A stretch of DNA of 64,000 bases, from the NCBI RefSeq assembly GCF_002954665.1, contig NZ_MSCM01000001.1:238905-302904 (forward strand). Reading direction: 5' to 3'. Positions 27,777-36,602 of this stretch are shown here, piece by piece (within the stretch, counting starts at the first letter, position 1; each line of letters starts with the position of its first letter). The position numbers and the translations under genes were made by a program. This DNA comes from Polaribacter glomeratus (GTDB lineage Bacteria; Bacteroidota; Bacteroidia; Flavobacteriales; Flavobacteriaceae). Under the pieces are notes generated by a model that saw only the letters and a program-made list of their open reading frames with translations, did no database searches and was not told the origin of the DNA.

Positions 27777-27988
27777 ATAAACAAAATAATAGGAATTACA
27801 ATTACCATCATTGCAGTACTAATGATTATGTATACTGGGTTTAAGTATGCAACCAAAAAAAAGTAGTAGCTATAGGTGATCTGCAAATAAGCATAGAAAA
27901 AAATCATCCCGTAAAATGGTCGCCAGCAGTTGGTGCAGTTTTATTGATTGGCGGAATTATAATTATTGCGGTTGATAAAAAAAAATAA
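27777..27988 (+). pseudogene. Frameshifted small membrane protein
   Basis: The two halves of a ~70-residue, two-helix protein are visible: NKIIGITITIIAVLMIMYTG then KYATKK in one frame, and VVAIGDLQISIEKNHPVKW then GAVLLIGGIIIIAVDKKK in another. The shift falls in a run of eight A at about 27859-27867, where a ninth A would restore the frame. The codon in the start position is ATA, not ATG. The whole resembles small flavobacterial membrane proteins that accompany CsbD/YtxH-type stress genes. Either a recent pseudogene or a homopolymer sequencing error combined with a changed start. Confidence 0.6.
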
Positions 27989-28102
27989 CTTAATTTAGTG
28001 GTTTACTCTTAAAGCCGTTGCTTAAAGTTATATCCCAAAATCAGATAAAAAAGAGAACTCCCTTTGTTTTTAAAAAAATTATTTTACCAATAAAAACGAA
28101 AG

Positions 28103-28294
28103 ATGAATGAAAATTTAAGTAACAAAAAGCAAGGTTGGCAAGAAATAAAAGCGGTTTTAAAGCGAAAGTTTGCCAAGCTTACAGATAACGATTTACTACT
28201 TATTGAAGGCAAAGAGGATGAAATGCTAAACCGGCTTCAAAAAAAACTAGGTAAAACGAAAGAGGAAATTAAAAAAATTATTGCTCAACTATAA
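28103..28294 (+). CDS. CsbD-family stress protein
   Basis: A 63-residue CsbD-like protein: KKQGWQEIKAVLKRKFAKLTDNDLLLIEGKEDEMLNRLQKKLG contains the family's W-x-x-x-K, LTD-D and EGK-D positions. Small, soluble and charged. CsbD proteins are induced by general stress in other bacteria; their action is unknown. It stands among other stress-type genes. Confidence 0.88.
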   Translation: MNENLSNKKQGWQEIKAVLKRKFAKLTDNDLLLIEGKEDEMLNRLQKKLGKTKEEIKKIIAQL

Positions 28295-28371
28295 TTTTAA
28301 TAATTCTTTAAGATTTATTAGAAAAAAAAATAACAGCAAATTTAATTTGCAAATTGGTTTTTAAACAAAAA

Positions 28372-28404
28372 AAATATCGGCACTCTAAATGCTGATATTT
28401 TTTT
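28372..28404 (+). terminator. Terminator behind csbD
   Basis: AAATATCGGCA and TGCTGATATTT form an 11-bp stem with a 7-nt loop, followed by TTTTTG. Confidence 0.8.
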
Positions 28405-28491
28405 TGTTTAAAAATTAGATTAAATCTTATTTTTTTCACTTAAAGTTATTGGCAATTAATGAGTTGTGTTAGTTTTTTAAAACTGTTAATA

Positions 28492-28556
28492 TGTGAATTA
28501 TGCAATTCTTCATCAAAATTATGTAAGGCTTTTAGTTTCTTAAGTATGCACTTTTG
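28492..28556 (+). promoter_or_regulatory. Shared-architecture promoter P4
   Basis: TGTGAATTATGCAA begins at 28492, TATGTAA at 28520 (offset 28), and TTTG at 28553 (offset 61, within GCACTTTTGT). It lies 36 bp before the ATG of the ice-binding-like lipoprotein. Confidence 0.75.
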
Positions 28557-28592
28557 TGGTATGAAAACTATTTCATATTAATAATTAAAAAA

Positions 28593-30155
28593 ATGAAAAT
28601 CAAAATAATATTTTTATCCCTAGTAATAATATGTATTGCTTTTTTTACTAGTTGCGCAGAAGATGATTTCGTTGAAGTCGATGGTCTTTGCCCGGTTGTA
28701 ATACCCGTAAACCCTTTAGATGGAGCAATTAATGTCCCTTTAAATAAGATTATTATAGCAAAATTTAATGAAAAGATGAATGTTTCAACAATTTCGAAAA
28801 CTTCATTTACTTTAGAAACTGCAGGAGTTATAATAGATGGTACTGTTACTTATTCAGATACAGATTCAACAGCAATTTTTACACCTTCGTCACTTCTTAT
28901 TAGTCAAACTGTGTATACAGCAAGAGTTAAAAGAGCTGCAAAAGATTTAACAGGTAATGCTTTGCAAGAAGATCTTGTTTGGTCATTTACAACGGTTCCT
29001 CCTTTACCAAAGGTTACTGTTGCGGTTATTTCAAATCCAACAATTGGTGGTAGTTCAACAATTGGTGGCTCTACAAGTACTTCTGCTTTATTTGATGTTG
29101 GTACAAATGTTACAGTAACAGCAACTGCCGCAAATCCTGGATATTCTTTTGTTAATTGGACTGTTGCAGGCGTGCAAATGTCTACCAACTCGAATTACAC
29201 TTTTGAGTTAAAAGCAAACACGAATTTAGTTGCTAATTTTAGAGCAATTGTAACTGGTGGTTTTATTTTAAACGTAGTGGCACAAAACGGCACCGTATTA
29301 AGAAATCCAGATAAAACTTCTTATAATAATGGAGATTCTGTACTACTTACTGCAACACCAAATTCAAATTATAGTTTTACTTCTTGGTCTGATGACGCTT
29401 CTGGAAATAATAGTACAGTAACTGTAATAATGAATTCTAATAAAAATGTAACGGCTAATTTTGCCAATACAGGTGTTATTGTAGGTCCTGGCGTAATAAA
29501 TTTAGGAAAAGCGGGTGATTTTGTTTTATTATCAAAAACAGGAATCTCAACAACAGGAACTACGCAAGTTAATGGTAATGTTGGTGTGAGTCCAAATGGG
29601 CAAACTGGTCTTACAGGATTTTCACAAACAATAGATGCTTCAGGCGAATTTTCAACATCAAGTTTTGTAAGCGGAAAAATATATGCAGCAGATTATGCGC
29701 CACCAACTCCAGCTTATGTATCAACTGCAATTTCAGATCAAGAAACAGCTTTTACAACTGCAAATGGTTTAACAACCAATGTTATTGTTGATTTAGGTGC
29801 AGGTAATATTAGTGGTAGAACTTTAACACCTGGTTTATATAAATGGGGAACAGGACTTTTAATTACAAACCAAGGTGTAACGCTTTCAGGAGGACCAAAT
29901 GATACATGGGTTTTTCAAATCTCTGCTGATTTTACAATTGAGAATAATGCTAAAATTTTATTGTCTGGCGGTGCTCAAGCAAAAAATATTTTCTGGATAA
30001 CTCAAACTCAAGCATTGCTTGGATCAAATGTTGACTTTAAAGGAAATGTGATTGCTAAAACACTAATCTCTGTAAATACAGGAACAAATGTTTTAGGAAT
30101 ATTATTATCACAAACTGCAATTACACTTAACGCAAGTACAATCGTTAAACCTTAA
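28593..30155 (+). CDS. Lipoprotein with Ig-like, repeat and DUF3494 ice-binding-type domains
   Basis: About 520 residues. The start is set at the ATG at 28593, since the TTG upstream is part of the promoter. Signal peptide with lipobox (IAFFTSCAED), then an SbsA/Big_5 Ig-like domain (NPLDGAINVPLNK ... LVWSFTT, to ~140), two beta-repeat units each ending LVANF/VTANF (~145-295), and a C-terminal DUF3494 domain (~305-520: LGKAGDFVLLSKTGISTTG, NGNVGVSP, WVFQISADFTIEN, KNIFWITQTQA). DUF3494 proteins are ice-binding or ice-adhesion proteins in polar microbes; activity here is inferred. Surface-anchored, upstream of ompA and under P4. Confidence 0.85.
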   Translation: MKIKIIFLSLVIICIAFFTSCAEDDFVEVDGLCPVVIPVNPLDGAINVPLNKIIIAKFNEKMNVSTISKTSFTLETAGVIIDGTVTYSDTDSTAIFTPSSLLISQTVYTARVKRAAKDLTGNALQEDLVWSFTTVPPLPKVTVAVISNPTIGGSSTIGGSTSTSALFDVGTNVTVTATAANPGYSFVNWTVAGVQMSTNSNYTFELKANTNLVANFRAIVTGGFILNVVAQNGTVLRNPDKTSYNNGDSVLLTATPNSNYSFTSWSDDASGNNSTVTVIMNSNKNVTANFANTGVIVGPGVINLGKAGDFVLLSKTGISTTGTTQVNGNVGVSPNGQTGLTGFSQTIDASGEFSTSSFVSGKIYAADYAPPTPAYVSTAISDQETAFTTANGLTTNVIVDLGAGNISGRTLTPGLYKWGTGLLITNQGVTLSGGPNDTWVFQISADFTIENNAKILLSGGAQAKNIFWITQTQALLGSNVDFKGNVIAKTLISVNTGTNVLGILLSQTAITLNASTIVKP

Positions 30156-30170
30156 AAAAAGAATAGGTAA

Positions 30171-30194
30171 CCCTCGCCAATAATTAGGCGAGGG
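30171..30194 (+). terminator. Hairpin between the lipoprotein and ompA
   Basis: CCCTCGCC and GGCGAGGG form an 8-bp GC-rich stem with an 8-nt loop, without a strong T-run. It is more likely a partial terminator or RNA processing site than a full stop. Confidence 0.6.
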
Positions 30195-30239
30195 ATTTAC
30201 TAAAAAAAAACAACAAGTATTAAAAAACTTAATTCATAA

Positions 30240-32282
30240 ATGATGAAAAATAGTACAACCTTAAAAAAAGGATTAAATAGTGCGATTTCCTACAAAAAGG
30301 CTATTAGAAGTCTTGTTCTTGGAGTCTTAATTTTTACAGGAGTAGATGCAACGCTTCAAGCACAAGAAGTTGCAAAAGAATACTCGAAACCTTCTTGGTA
30401 TTTTGGACTAGCAGGTGGTGCAAACTTTAATTTTTATAATGGTTCAACCAATCAATTAACGGCAAGTTTTACACCTCCAGTAGTTTTTCATAAAGGAAAC
30501 GGTATTGGTTTGTTTTTGGCACCGAGTATCGAATATTATAAATCAGATACAAGATTCGGTTTTATAGTACAAGCAGGATTGGATAGTCGTAAAGCAGCTT
30601 TTGATCAACAATTTACAGACTGTAATTGTCCAGCAGACTTGACTACAAATTTAAATTACATTACCATAGAACCTAGTTTGCGTTTTGCGCCATTTAAATC
30701 TGGTTTTTATTTATACGGTGGACCAAGATTTGCTTTTAACATAGACAAAGCATTTACGTATAAGCAAGGAATTAATCCTGCTTTTCCAAATCAAATAGCA
30801 CCAGAAAATGAAACTGGAGATTTAAGCAACGTAGAAAAAACTGTTATTTCTATGCAAATTGGTGCAGGTTATGACATTCCGCTTTCGAAAGCAAACACTA
30901 AAACGCAATTGGTGCTTTCGCCTTTTGTTTCTTTTCATCCTTATTTTGGCCAAAATCCGCGTTCAATAGAAACTTGGAATGTAACGACTGCAAGAGCTGG
31001 TTTAGTACTTAAAATTGGAAGCGGACGTGAAATTTTGCCAGTAGAAGAAGAGGTAGTAAAAATAGTAATGCCTAAAGTTGAATTTAACGTAAATGCGCCC
31101 ATTAATATTCCTGGAGAAATTACGGTAACAGAAACATTTCCGTTAAGTAATTATATTTATTTTGATGAAAAAGAAACTAAGATTTCAGAACGTTATGTGT
31201 TGTTAAATAAAAATCAAGTAGGTGATTTTAAAGAAGATCAAGTAGAAATATTTGCTCCCAATACAGCATTGCAAGGTCGCTCGAAACGCGAAATGACGGT
31301 GTATTACAATGTTTTAAATATTCTTGGAAGCAGAATGCAAGAGAATCCAAATTCAAAGATCACTTTGGTTGGATCATCAGAAAAAACAGCTATCGAAGCA
31401 AAAACAATGGCTGAATCTGTAAAGACGTATTTGGTAACTATTTTTGGAATTAATGCTTCAAGAATAGAAACAAAAGGTCTTATAAAATCGAACACAATCG
31501 TTAAAACGCAACAAAACTCTAAAGAACTTGAATTGATGCAAGAAGATAACCGCAGAGTTGCTGTTCAAAGTAATTCGCCAGAGTTGTTAATGGAGTTTCA
31601 AAGTGGCCCAAATGCTGCTTTAAAAACTGTTCAAATTATTACGATTCAAGAAGAGCCTATTTCTAGTTTTGTTGTTTTTAATGTTGATGGTGCAACTGAA
31701 GCTTTTAGCACTTGGAAACTAGAACTTACAGATGCAAACGGAAAGGTTCAATATCACGGTCCTTTTACAGATGAAGAAGTAAAAATATCTGGAAACGCTA
31801 TTTTAGGTACTAATCCCGAAGGTGATTATAAAGTAAAAATGATTGGTACAGATAAAACAGGCGAAATTGTAACGAAAGAAACCAATGCGCATATAATAGC
31901 TTGGACGCCTTCTAAAGTTGAAGAAGGTATGAGATTTAGTATTATTTATGAATTTGATGATGCTAAAGCGATTGAAATGTATCATAAATATTTATCAGAA
32001 GTGGTAGCACCTAAAATCCCGGCAAACTCAAATGTTATCGTTCAAGGTCATACAGATACTATTGGAGAAGCAGTTTATAATGAAAAATTATCCTTGGCTA
32101 GAGCAAATGATGTAAAAGCTATTTTGCAAAATAGTGTCTCTAAACTAGGTACAAAAAACGTAAAATTTGACATTATAGCGTACGGAGAAAATGAAGATTC
32201 AGCTCCTTTTGGAAATAATTCGCCAGAAGAACGTTCTTACAACAGAACTGTAATTATTGATGTTATTTCGCTTAAAAATTAA
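30240..32282 (+). CDS. OmpA-family outer-membrane protein
   Basis: A 680-residue protein. A signal-like segment (residues ~18-40, VLGVLIFTGVDATLQAQE) is followed by a porin-like barrel (~50-265, WYFGLAGGANFNFYNG ... ARAGLVLKIG). Then come a first OmpA-like region (~310-445, NYIYFDEKETKISERYVLLN), a linker, and a C-terminal peptidoglycan-binding OmpA domain (~560-675, FSIIYEFDDAKAIEMYHKYL, VIVQGHTDTIGEAVYNEKLS, SYNRTVIIDV). It probably ties the outer membrane to the cell wall. 85 bp behind the ice-binding-like gene. Confidence 0.85.
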   Translation: MMKNSTTLKKGLNSAISYKKAIRSLVLGVLIFTGVDATLQAQEVAKEYSKPSWYFGLAGGANFNFYNGSTNQLTASFTPPVVFHKGNGIGLFLAPSIEYYKSDTRFGFIVQAGLDSRKAAFDQQFTDCNCPADLTTNLNYITIEPSLRFAPFKSGFYLYGGPRFAFNIDKAFTYKQGINPAFPNQIAPENETGDLSNVEKTVISMQIGAGYDIPLSKANTKTQLVLSPFVSFHPYFGQNPRSIETWNVTTARAGLVLKIGSGREILPVEEEVVKIVMPKVEFNVNAPINIPGEITVTETFPLSNYIYFDEKETKISERYVLLNKNQVGDFKEDQVEIFAPNTALQGRSKREMTVYYNVLNILGSRMQENPNSKITLVGSSEKTAIEAKTMAESVKTYLVTIFGINASRIETKGLIKSNTIVKTQQNSKELELMQEDNRRVAVQSNSPELLMEFQSGPNAALKTVQIITIQEEPISSFVVFNVDGATEAFSTWKLELTDANGKVQYHGPFTDEEVKISGNAILGTNPEGDYKVKMIGTDKTGEIVTKETNAHIIAWTPSKVEEGMRFSIIYEFDDAKAIEMYHKYLSEVVAPKIPANSNVIVQGHTDTIGEAVYNEKLSLARANDVKAILQNSVSKLGTKNVKFDIIAYGENEDSAPFGNNSPEERSYNRTVIIDVISLKN

Positions 32283-32311
32283 ATAGTAGAACAAAGAATT
32301 AAAATTTTTAC

Positions 32312-32346
32312 AAAAGATAGCGATTTAGGTCGCTATCTTTTTTTTA
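32312..32346 (+). terminator. Terminator of ompA
   Basis: AAAAGATAGCGA and TCGCTATCTTTT form a 12-bp stem with a 6-nt loop and a T-run. Confidence 0.9.
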
Positions 32347-32404
32347 CGCGAATATTTTATTTTTAAGGAATAAAATTTATACTTTTTAGTTGTATTTTTA
32401 TGGT

Positions 32405-33007
32405 ATGGATTTATTTTCTTCGGATAACATAACAAATATTTTGCCTTTTGATGGCGTTACTAATTATCATGGTGTAATTCTAGATAAAGAAAAAGCCGAT
32501 TTTTATTATCAGCAATTATTAGAAAACATCAACTGGAAAAATGATGAAGCAATTATTTTTGGTAAAAAAATTATCACCAAAAGAAAAGTTGCTTGGTATG
32601 GCGAATCCGAATATTCGTATACCTATTCTAAAGTAACAAAAACGGCAAATATCTTTACAAAAGAATTAGTAGAACTTAAAGAAATTATAGAAAAAGAAAG
32701 TGGCGAAACGTATAATTCGTGCCTTTTAAATTTATATCATTCTGGTGATGAAGGAATGGCATATCATTCCGATGGAGAAAAAATGTTGAAGAAAAACGGC
32801 GCAATAGCGTCACTTTCTTTAGGAGCAGAACGCAAGTTTTCTTTTAAACACAAAGAAAGTAAACAAAGAATTGATGTTATTTTAGAAAGAGGAAGTTTAC
32901 TCGTTATGAAAAAAGACACACAAACTAACTGGTTACACAGATTGCCACCCACTAAAAAAGTAAATTCACCACGAATTAATTTAACGTTTAGAACCGTAGA
33001 AATCTAA
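32405..33007 (+). CDS. AlkB-like 2OG-Fe(II) oxygenase
   Basis: A 200-residue DNA-repair type dioxygenase, starting at the ATG at 32405 (MDLFSSDNITN); an upstream TTG is less likely. AYHSDGEK holds the HxD iron ligands, the second His is in WLHRLPP, and INLTFR carries the 2-oxoglutarate-binding Arg. NxYxxGxxGMAYHSD and LGAERKFSFKHK are AlkB-family signatures. Members reverse alkylation damage on DNA or RNA bases; the exact lesion is not predictable. Confidence 0.9.
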   Translation: MDLFSSDNITNILPFDGVTNYHGVILDKEKADFYYQQLLENINWKNDEAIIFGKKIITKRKVAWYGESEYSYTYSKVTKTANIFTKELVELKEIIEKESGETYNSCLLNLYHSGDEGMAYHSDGEKMLKKNGAIASLSLGAERKFSFKHKESKQRIDVILERGSLLVMKKDTQTNWLHRLPPTKKVNSPRINLTFRTVEI

Positions 33008-33103
33008 GTTTCATCTAGCAAATAGAACCTCTTTAAATTATTTTTCAAAAAGACGTTTTAACACCCTAAAATAGTTTGTACTTTTGCATAAAATTATTTT
33101 CTT

Positions 33104-33994
33104 TTGGACAATACAAAACAATCATCTATAAACTTAAATAAGTACATAAGTTCTTCAGGAATTTGCTCACGCAGAGAAGCAGAAAAATTTATAACAGAAG
33201 GCAGAGTTACCATTAACGGTAAAGCAACGCAATTGGGAAACAGAGTTGCCAAAAAAGATGTTGTAAAACTAGACGGCCGCCTTGTTGAGCCAAAAAATAT
33301 GACCTTATATATTGCCCTAAATAAACCCGTTGGAGTCGTTTCTACTACGGATGAAAGAGAGCCAGATAATATCATAGAATTTATGAATTATCCAGAGCGC
33401 TTGTTTCCAATTGGGCGTTTAGACAAACCATCCGAAGGATTAATTTTCTTAACAAATGACGGCGATATCGTCAATAAAATTTTACGTGCAGGTAATAATC
33501 ACGAAAAAGAATATTTTGTTTCTGTAGATAAATCAATTACCGATGATTTTATGGAGCAAATGGCAAACGGAATTCCTATTTTAGGAACCGTAACTAAAAG
33601 ATGTTCCATAGAAAAAATAAGTGATAAAATATTTAAAATTATTTTAACGCAAGGTTTAAATCGTCAAATTCGTAGAATGTGCGAGTATTTAGATTATGAA
33701 GTTACCAAGTTAAAACGAACCAGAATCATGAATGTAGAGCTTGGTTATCTGCAAACAGGAGATTGGCGAGAATTGACAGACGAGGAAATGAAAGAAATTA
33801 ATAAAATGATTTCTGAATCGTCCAAAACCGAAGAAGCTTCTACTGAAGAGAAGCCAAAAGCTACAAAACTGAAAAGAAATAGCACGCCAGCAAAAAATGA
33901 TTTCAATAAAAAGAGTGCTTCTTTTAGAAAATTATCACCTAAAAATAAAACGAATAACTCTGGTGGTTATTCATCAAAAAAGAAACATAGATAA
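33104..33994 (+). CDS. rluF: 23S rRNA pseudouridine(2604) synthase
   Basis: 296 residues. An S4 RNA-binding domain ([20 protein letters not shown]) is followed by the RsuA/RluF catalytic domain with [17 protein letters not shown] (catalytic Asp) and [17 protein letters not shown]. The C-terminus is a basic, disordered Lys/Ser tail. The start is TTG at 33104: no ATG exists before the S4 domain, and TACTTTTG (33079-33086) gives an 18-nt or shorter leader. Confidence 0.92.
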   Translation: MDNTKQSSINLNKYISSSGICSRREAEKFITEGRVTINGKATQLGNRVAKKDVVKLDGRLVEPKNMTLYIALNKPVGVVSTTDEREPDNIIEFMNYPERLFPIGRLDKPSEGLIFLTNDGDIVNKILRAGNNHEKEYFVSVDKSITDDFMEQMANGIPILGTVTKRCSIEKISDKIFKIILTQGLNRQIRRMCEYLDYEVTKLKRTRIMNVELGYLQTGDWRELTDEEMKEINKMISESSKTEEASTEEKPKATKLKRNSTPAKNDFNKKSASFRKLSPKNKTNNSGGYSSKKKHR

Positions 33995-33997
33995 TTT

Positions 33998-34090
33998 TTG
34001 GGCGTTTCCTTTCGGGTCAGGCTTTACATTTCAATCTTTTTTATTTAAAAAAAAATAAAAAAGGATTTCCATTTCAATCCTTAACGCGCA
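33998..34090. repeat. Intergenic REP-like element
   Basis: GGGCGTTTCCTTTCGGGTCA, then a CTTTTTT/AAAAAAG hairpin, then GGATTTCCATTTCAATCC and TTAACGCG. The mix of a GGGCGTTTCC head, a T/A-rich hairpin and a CCTTAACGC tail resembles a dispersed repeat I remember from many flavobacterial genomes. It appears once in this window. Confidence 0.45.
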
Positions 34091-34169
34091 TATTTGCTAC
34101 TTAAAGCTGTGCGTTCACTTTTTCATTTTTTATAACACTTCATTTTATTTCTCAATTCTTAAATAGTAC

Positions 34170-34266
34170 TATCTTTGCCAACAATGAAACGAAATTTATT
34201 TGTTTTAAAATCATTTTAAAATACGTAAAACAGAGAATAAAGTGGCAACGCTGGTTTTTAATTTTG
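34170..34266 (+). promoter_or_regulatory. Candidate promoters of tgt
   Basis: Two -7 elements precede tgt: TATCTTTG at 34170-34177 and TAATTTTG at 34259-34266. Neither has a clear TTG at the -33 distance. The second leaves a ~35-nt leader to the proposed start. Confidence 0.45.
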
Positions 34267-34306
34267 TAATTAATTTTAATTGCAAAAATCATCAAAATGT
34301 AAACGA

Positions 34307-35437
34307 TTGAAATTCGACTTAAAAATAACAGACCCCAAAAGTAAGGCTAGAGCAGGAGTAATAACTACCGATCACGGTATCATAGAAACACCAATTTTTA
34401 TGCCTGTTGGTACTGTTGGTACTGTAAAAGGAGTTCATCAAACAGAACTAAAAAACGAAATAAATCCTGATATTATTTTAGGAAACACCTATCACTTATA
34501 CTTACGACCAGGTTTAGATATTTTAGAAAAAGCGGGTGGTTTGCACAAGTTTATGAATTGGGATCGCAATATCTTAACAGATTCTGGCGGTTATCAAGTA
34601 TATTCTTTGTCAGCAAGAAGAAAAATTAATGAAGAAGGTGTAAAATTTAAGAGTCATATAGATGGTTCGATGCACTTTTTTACACCCGAAAATGTCATGG
34701 AAACGCAGCGTACAATTGGGGCAGATATCATTATGGCGTTTGATGAATGTACACCATATCCTTGCGATTATAATTATGCAAAACGTTCTATGCACATGAC
34801 GCATAGATGGTTAAATAGATGTATCAATCACTTAGAAAAATTACCATTTAAATACGGTTTTGAACAAACTTTTATGCCAATTGTGCAAGGAAGTACGTAT
34901 AAAGATTTGCGAGCGCAATCGGCAGAATTTATAGCAAATACAAATCAGCAAGCAAATGCCATTGGTGGCCTTTCTGTAGGTGAACCTGCAGAAGAAATGT
35001 ACGCAATGACAGAAGTGGTTACAGCAATTTTACCAGAAGATAAACCACGTTATTTAATGGGTGTTGGAACACCAATAAATATTTTAGAAAATATAGCGTT
35101 AGGTATAGATATGTTCGATTGTGTAATGCCAACAAGAAATGCTAGAAACGGCATGTTGTTTACAGCACACGGAACCATAAACATTAAAAATAAAAAATGG
35201 GAAGATGATTTTTCTGCAATTGACGAACTAGGAACTACTTGGGTAGATACTTATTATACAAAAGCGTATTTACGTCATCTTTTTGCTGCGAAAGAAATGT
35301 TAGGAAAACAAATTGCATCTATTCATAATTTAGGTTTTTATGTTTGGCTAACTCGCGAAGCTAGAAAGCATATTTTAGCGGGCGATTTTAGAGAATGGAA
35401 AGATAAAATGGTAGTTCAAATGGATAAACGATTGTAG
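34307..35437 (+). CDS. tgt: Queuine tRNA-ribosyltransferase
   Basis: Tgt exchanges guanine-34 for a queuine precursor in the anticodon of Asp, Asn, His and Tyr tRNAs. A TTG at 34307 is chosen as start because it yields the usual KFDLKITDPKSKARAGVITT N-terminus and the normal length of ~376 residues; a TTG at 34280 adds nine atypical residues. Signatures: MPVGTVGTVKG, NTYHLYLRPG, DSGGYQVYSLS with the catalytic Asp, and FDCVMPTRNARNG. 73 bp separate it from the permease gene. Confidence 0.93.
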   Translation: MKFDLKITDPKSKARAGVITTDHGIIETPIFMPVGTVGTVKGVHQTELKNEINPDIILGNTYHLYLRPGLDILEKAGGLHKFMNWDRNILTDSGGYQVYSLSARRKINEEGVKFKSHIDGSMHFFTPENVMETQRTIGADIIMAFDECTPYPCDYNYAKRSMHMTHRWLNRCINHLEKLPFKYGFEQTFMPIVQGSTYKDLRAQSAEFIANTNQQANAIGGLSVGEPAEEMYAMTEVVTAILPEDKPRYLMGVGTPINILENIALGIDMFDCVMPTRNARNGMLFTAHGTINIKNKKWEDDFSAIDELGTTWVDTYYTKAYLRHLFAAKEMLGKQIASIHNLGFYVWLTREARKHILAGDFREWKDKMVVQMDKRL

Positions 35438-35510
35438 TTACTCGTTTTTGGTTACTGTCTTTTAGGTAGCATGCACCAAAAACCAACAACAAAAAACCAA
35501 CAACAATAAT

Positions 35511-36602
35511 TTGAAAATAATAGACTGGTACATATTAAAACGATTTTTGGTAACTTTTGTGTTTACCTTATTAATCTTGATTCCTATTGCAATTGCTATT
35601 GATGTATCAGAAAAAATTGATAACTTTTTAGAGCATGCAGACTTAGGTTTCTACCAAGTTGTAAATGAATATTATGTAAATTTTATCATTTATTACACAA
35701 ACACTTTTATGCCTTTGGCATTGTTTATTGCAGTAATTTTATTTACCTCAAAACTATCTAATAATACCGAAATTATTGCCATTACAAATGCTAAAATTTC
35801 TTTTACAAGGTTTATGTATCCTTATTTTATAGGGGCAACTTTGGTAACAATTTTATCGCTTTTAATGAATCATTTTGTGGTTCCTAATAGCAGTATTACT
35901 AGAAAAAAGTTCGAAAAAGAATATATTAATAACAGAGCACAAAAAAATGATCTTAAGTACATTAGTGATTTTAGCTTGCAACTAACCGATAGCACCTATA
36001 TTTTTATTAGAAATTTTAACACAGAAACAAATTCTGGATACGATTTTACCTCAGAAGTCTATGATGGGTTAAAATTAAAATCAAAATTAGTAGCAGATAA
36101 TATTAGATTTAATCCAAAAGATTCTGTTTTTTCTATTCAAAACTGGCGAAAACGCCAAATATATAAAGACAGAGATAGTATTTTTTCTGGTAGTAAAGTT
36201 GATACTGTTTTTAATTTTACACCCAAAGATTTAATTTATAAATCTGCGCTCTCTCAAGAAATGCCTTCGGATGAATTGATAAAATTTATTAGAATTTCTA
36301 AAAAAAGAGGGGTTAAAAATTTAAATGCTTATTTAGTAGAGTTTCATAAAAGAACGAGTTTACCAATATCATCTTACATACTTACAATTATTGCCGTAGC
36401 GTTATCCTTTAGAAAGAAAAGAGGAGGAACAGGAATTAATTTAGCAATAGGAGTTGCTATTATGTTTTTATACGTTTTTCTAATGAAAATTTCTGAAGTT
36501 TTAGGCGCAGTTGCAGGTGTAGACTCATTATTATATGTTTGGATGCCCAATATATTTTTTGGATTAATAGCCATTTATCTCTATTATCATGCTCGAAAAT
36601 AA
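35511..36602 (+). CDS. LptF/LptG-family lipopolysaccharide export permease
   Basis: A 363-residue inner-membrane permease of the YjgP/YjgQ family: MKIIDWYILKRFLVTFVFTL at the N-terminus, helices around 15-35, 55-80 and 100-120, a periplasmic beta-jellyroll middle, and three helices at the end. With LptB it would extract LPS for transport to the outer membrane. TTG start at 35511. Its stop overlaps the EamA gene by 14 bp. Whether it is the F or G subunit cannot be settled here. Confidence 0.88.
   Translation: MKIIDWYILKRFLVTFVFTLLILIPIAIAIDVSEKIDNFLEHADLGFYQVVNEYYVNFIIYYTNTFMPLALFIAVILFTSKLSNNTEIIAITNAKISFTRFMYPYFIGATLVTILSLLMNHFVVPNSSITRKKFEKEYINNRAQKNDLKYISDFSLQLTDSTYIFIRNFNTETNSGYDFTSEVYDGLKLKSKLVADNIRFNPKDSVFSIQNWRKRQIYKDRDSIFSGSKVDTVFNFTPKDLIYKSALSQEMPSDELIKFIRISKKRGVKNLNAYLVEFHKRTSLPISSYILTIIAVALSFRKKRGGTGINLAIGVAIMFLYVFLMKISEVLGAVAGVDSLLYVWMPNIFFGLIAIYLYYHARK

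Noticed and set aside
28554..28592. TTG start 13 codons upstream for the ice-binding-like lipoprotein
   Set aside because: That TTG is the end of the -7 promoter element, so transcription begins after it.
34184..34219. Possible 11-residue leader peptide (MKRNLFVLKSF) before tgt
   Set aside because: It follows a good -7 element, but it is short, has no hairpin or codon bias suggesting attenuation, and is likely chance.
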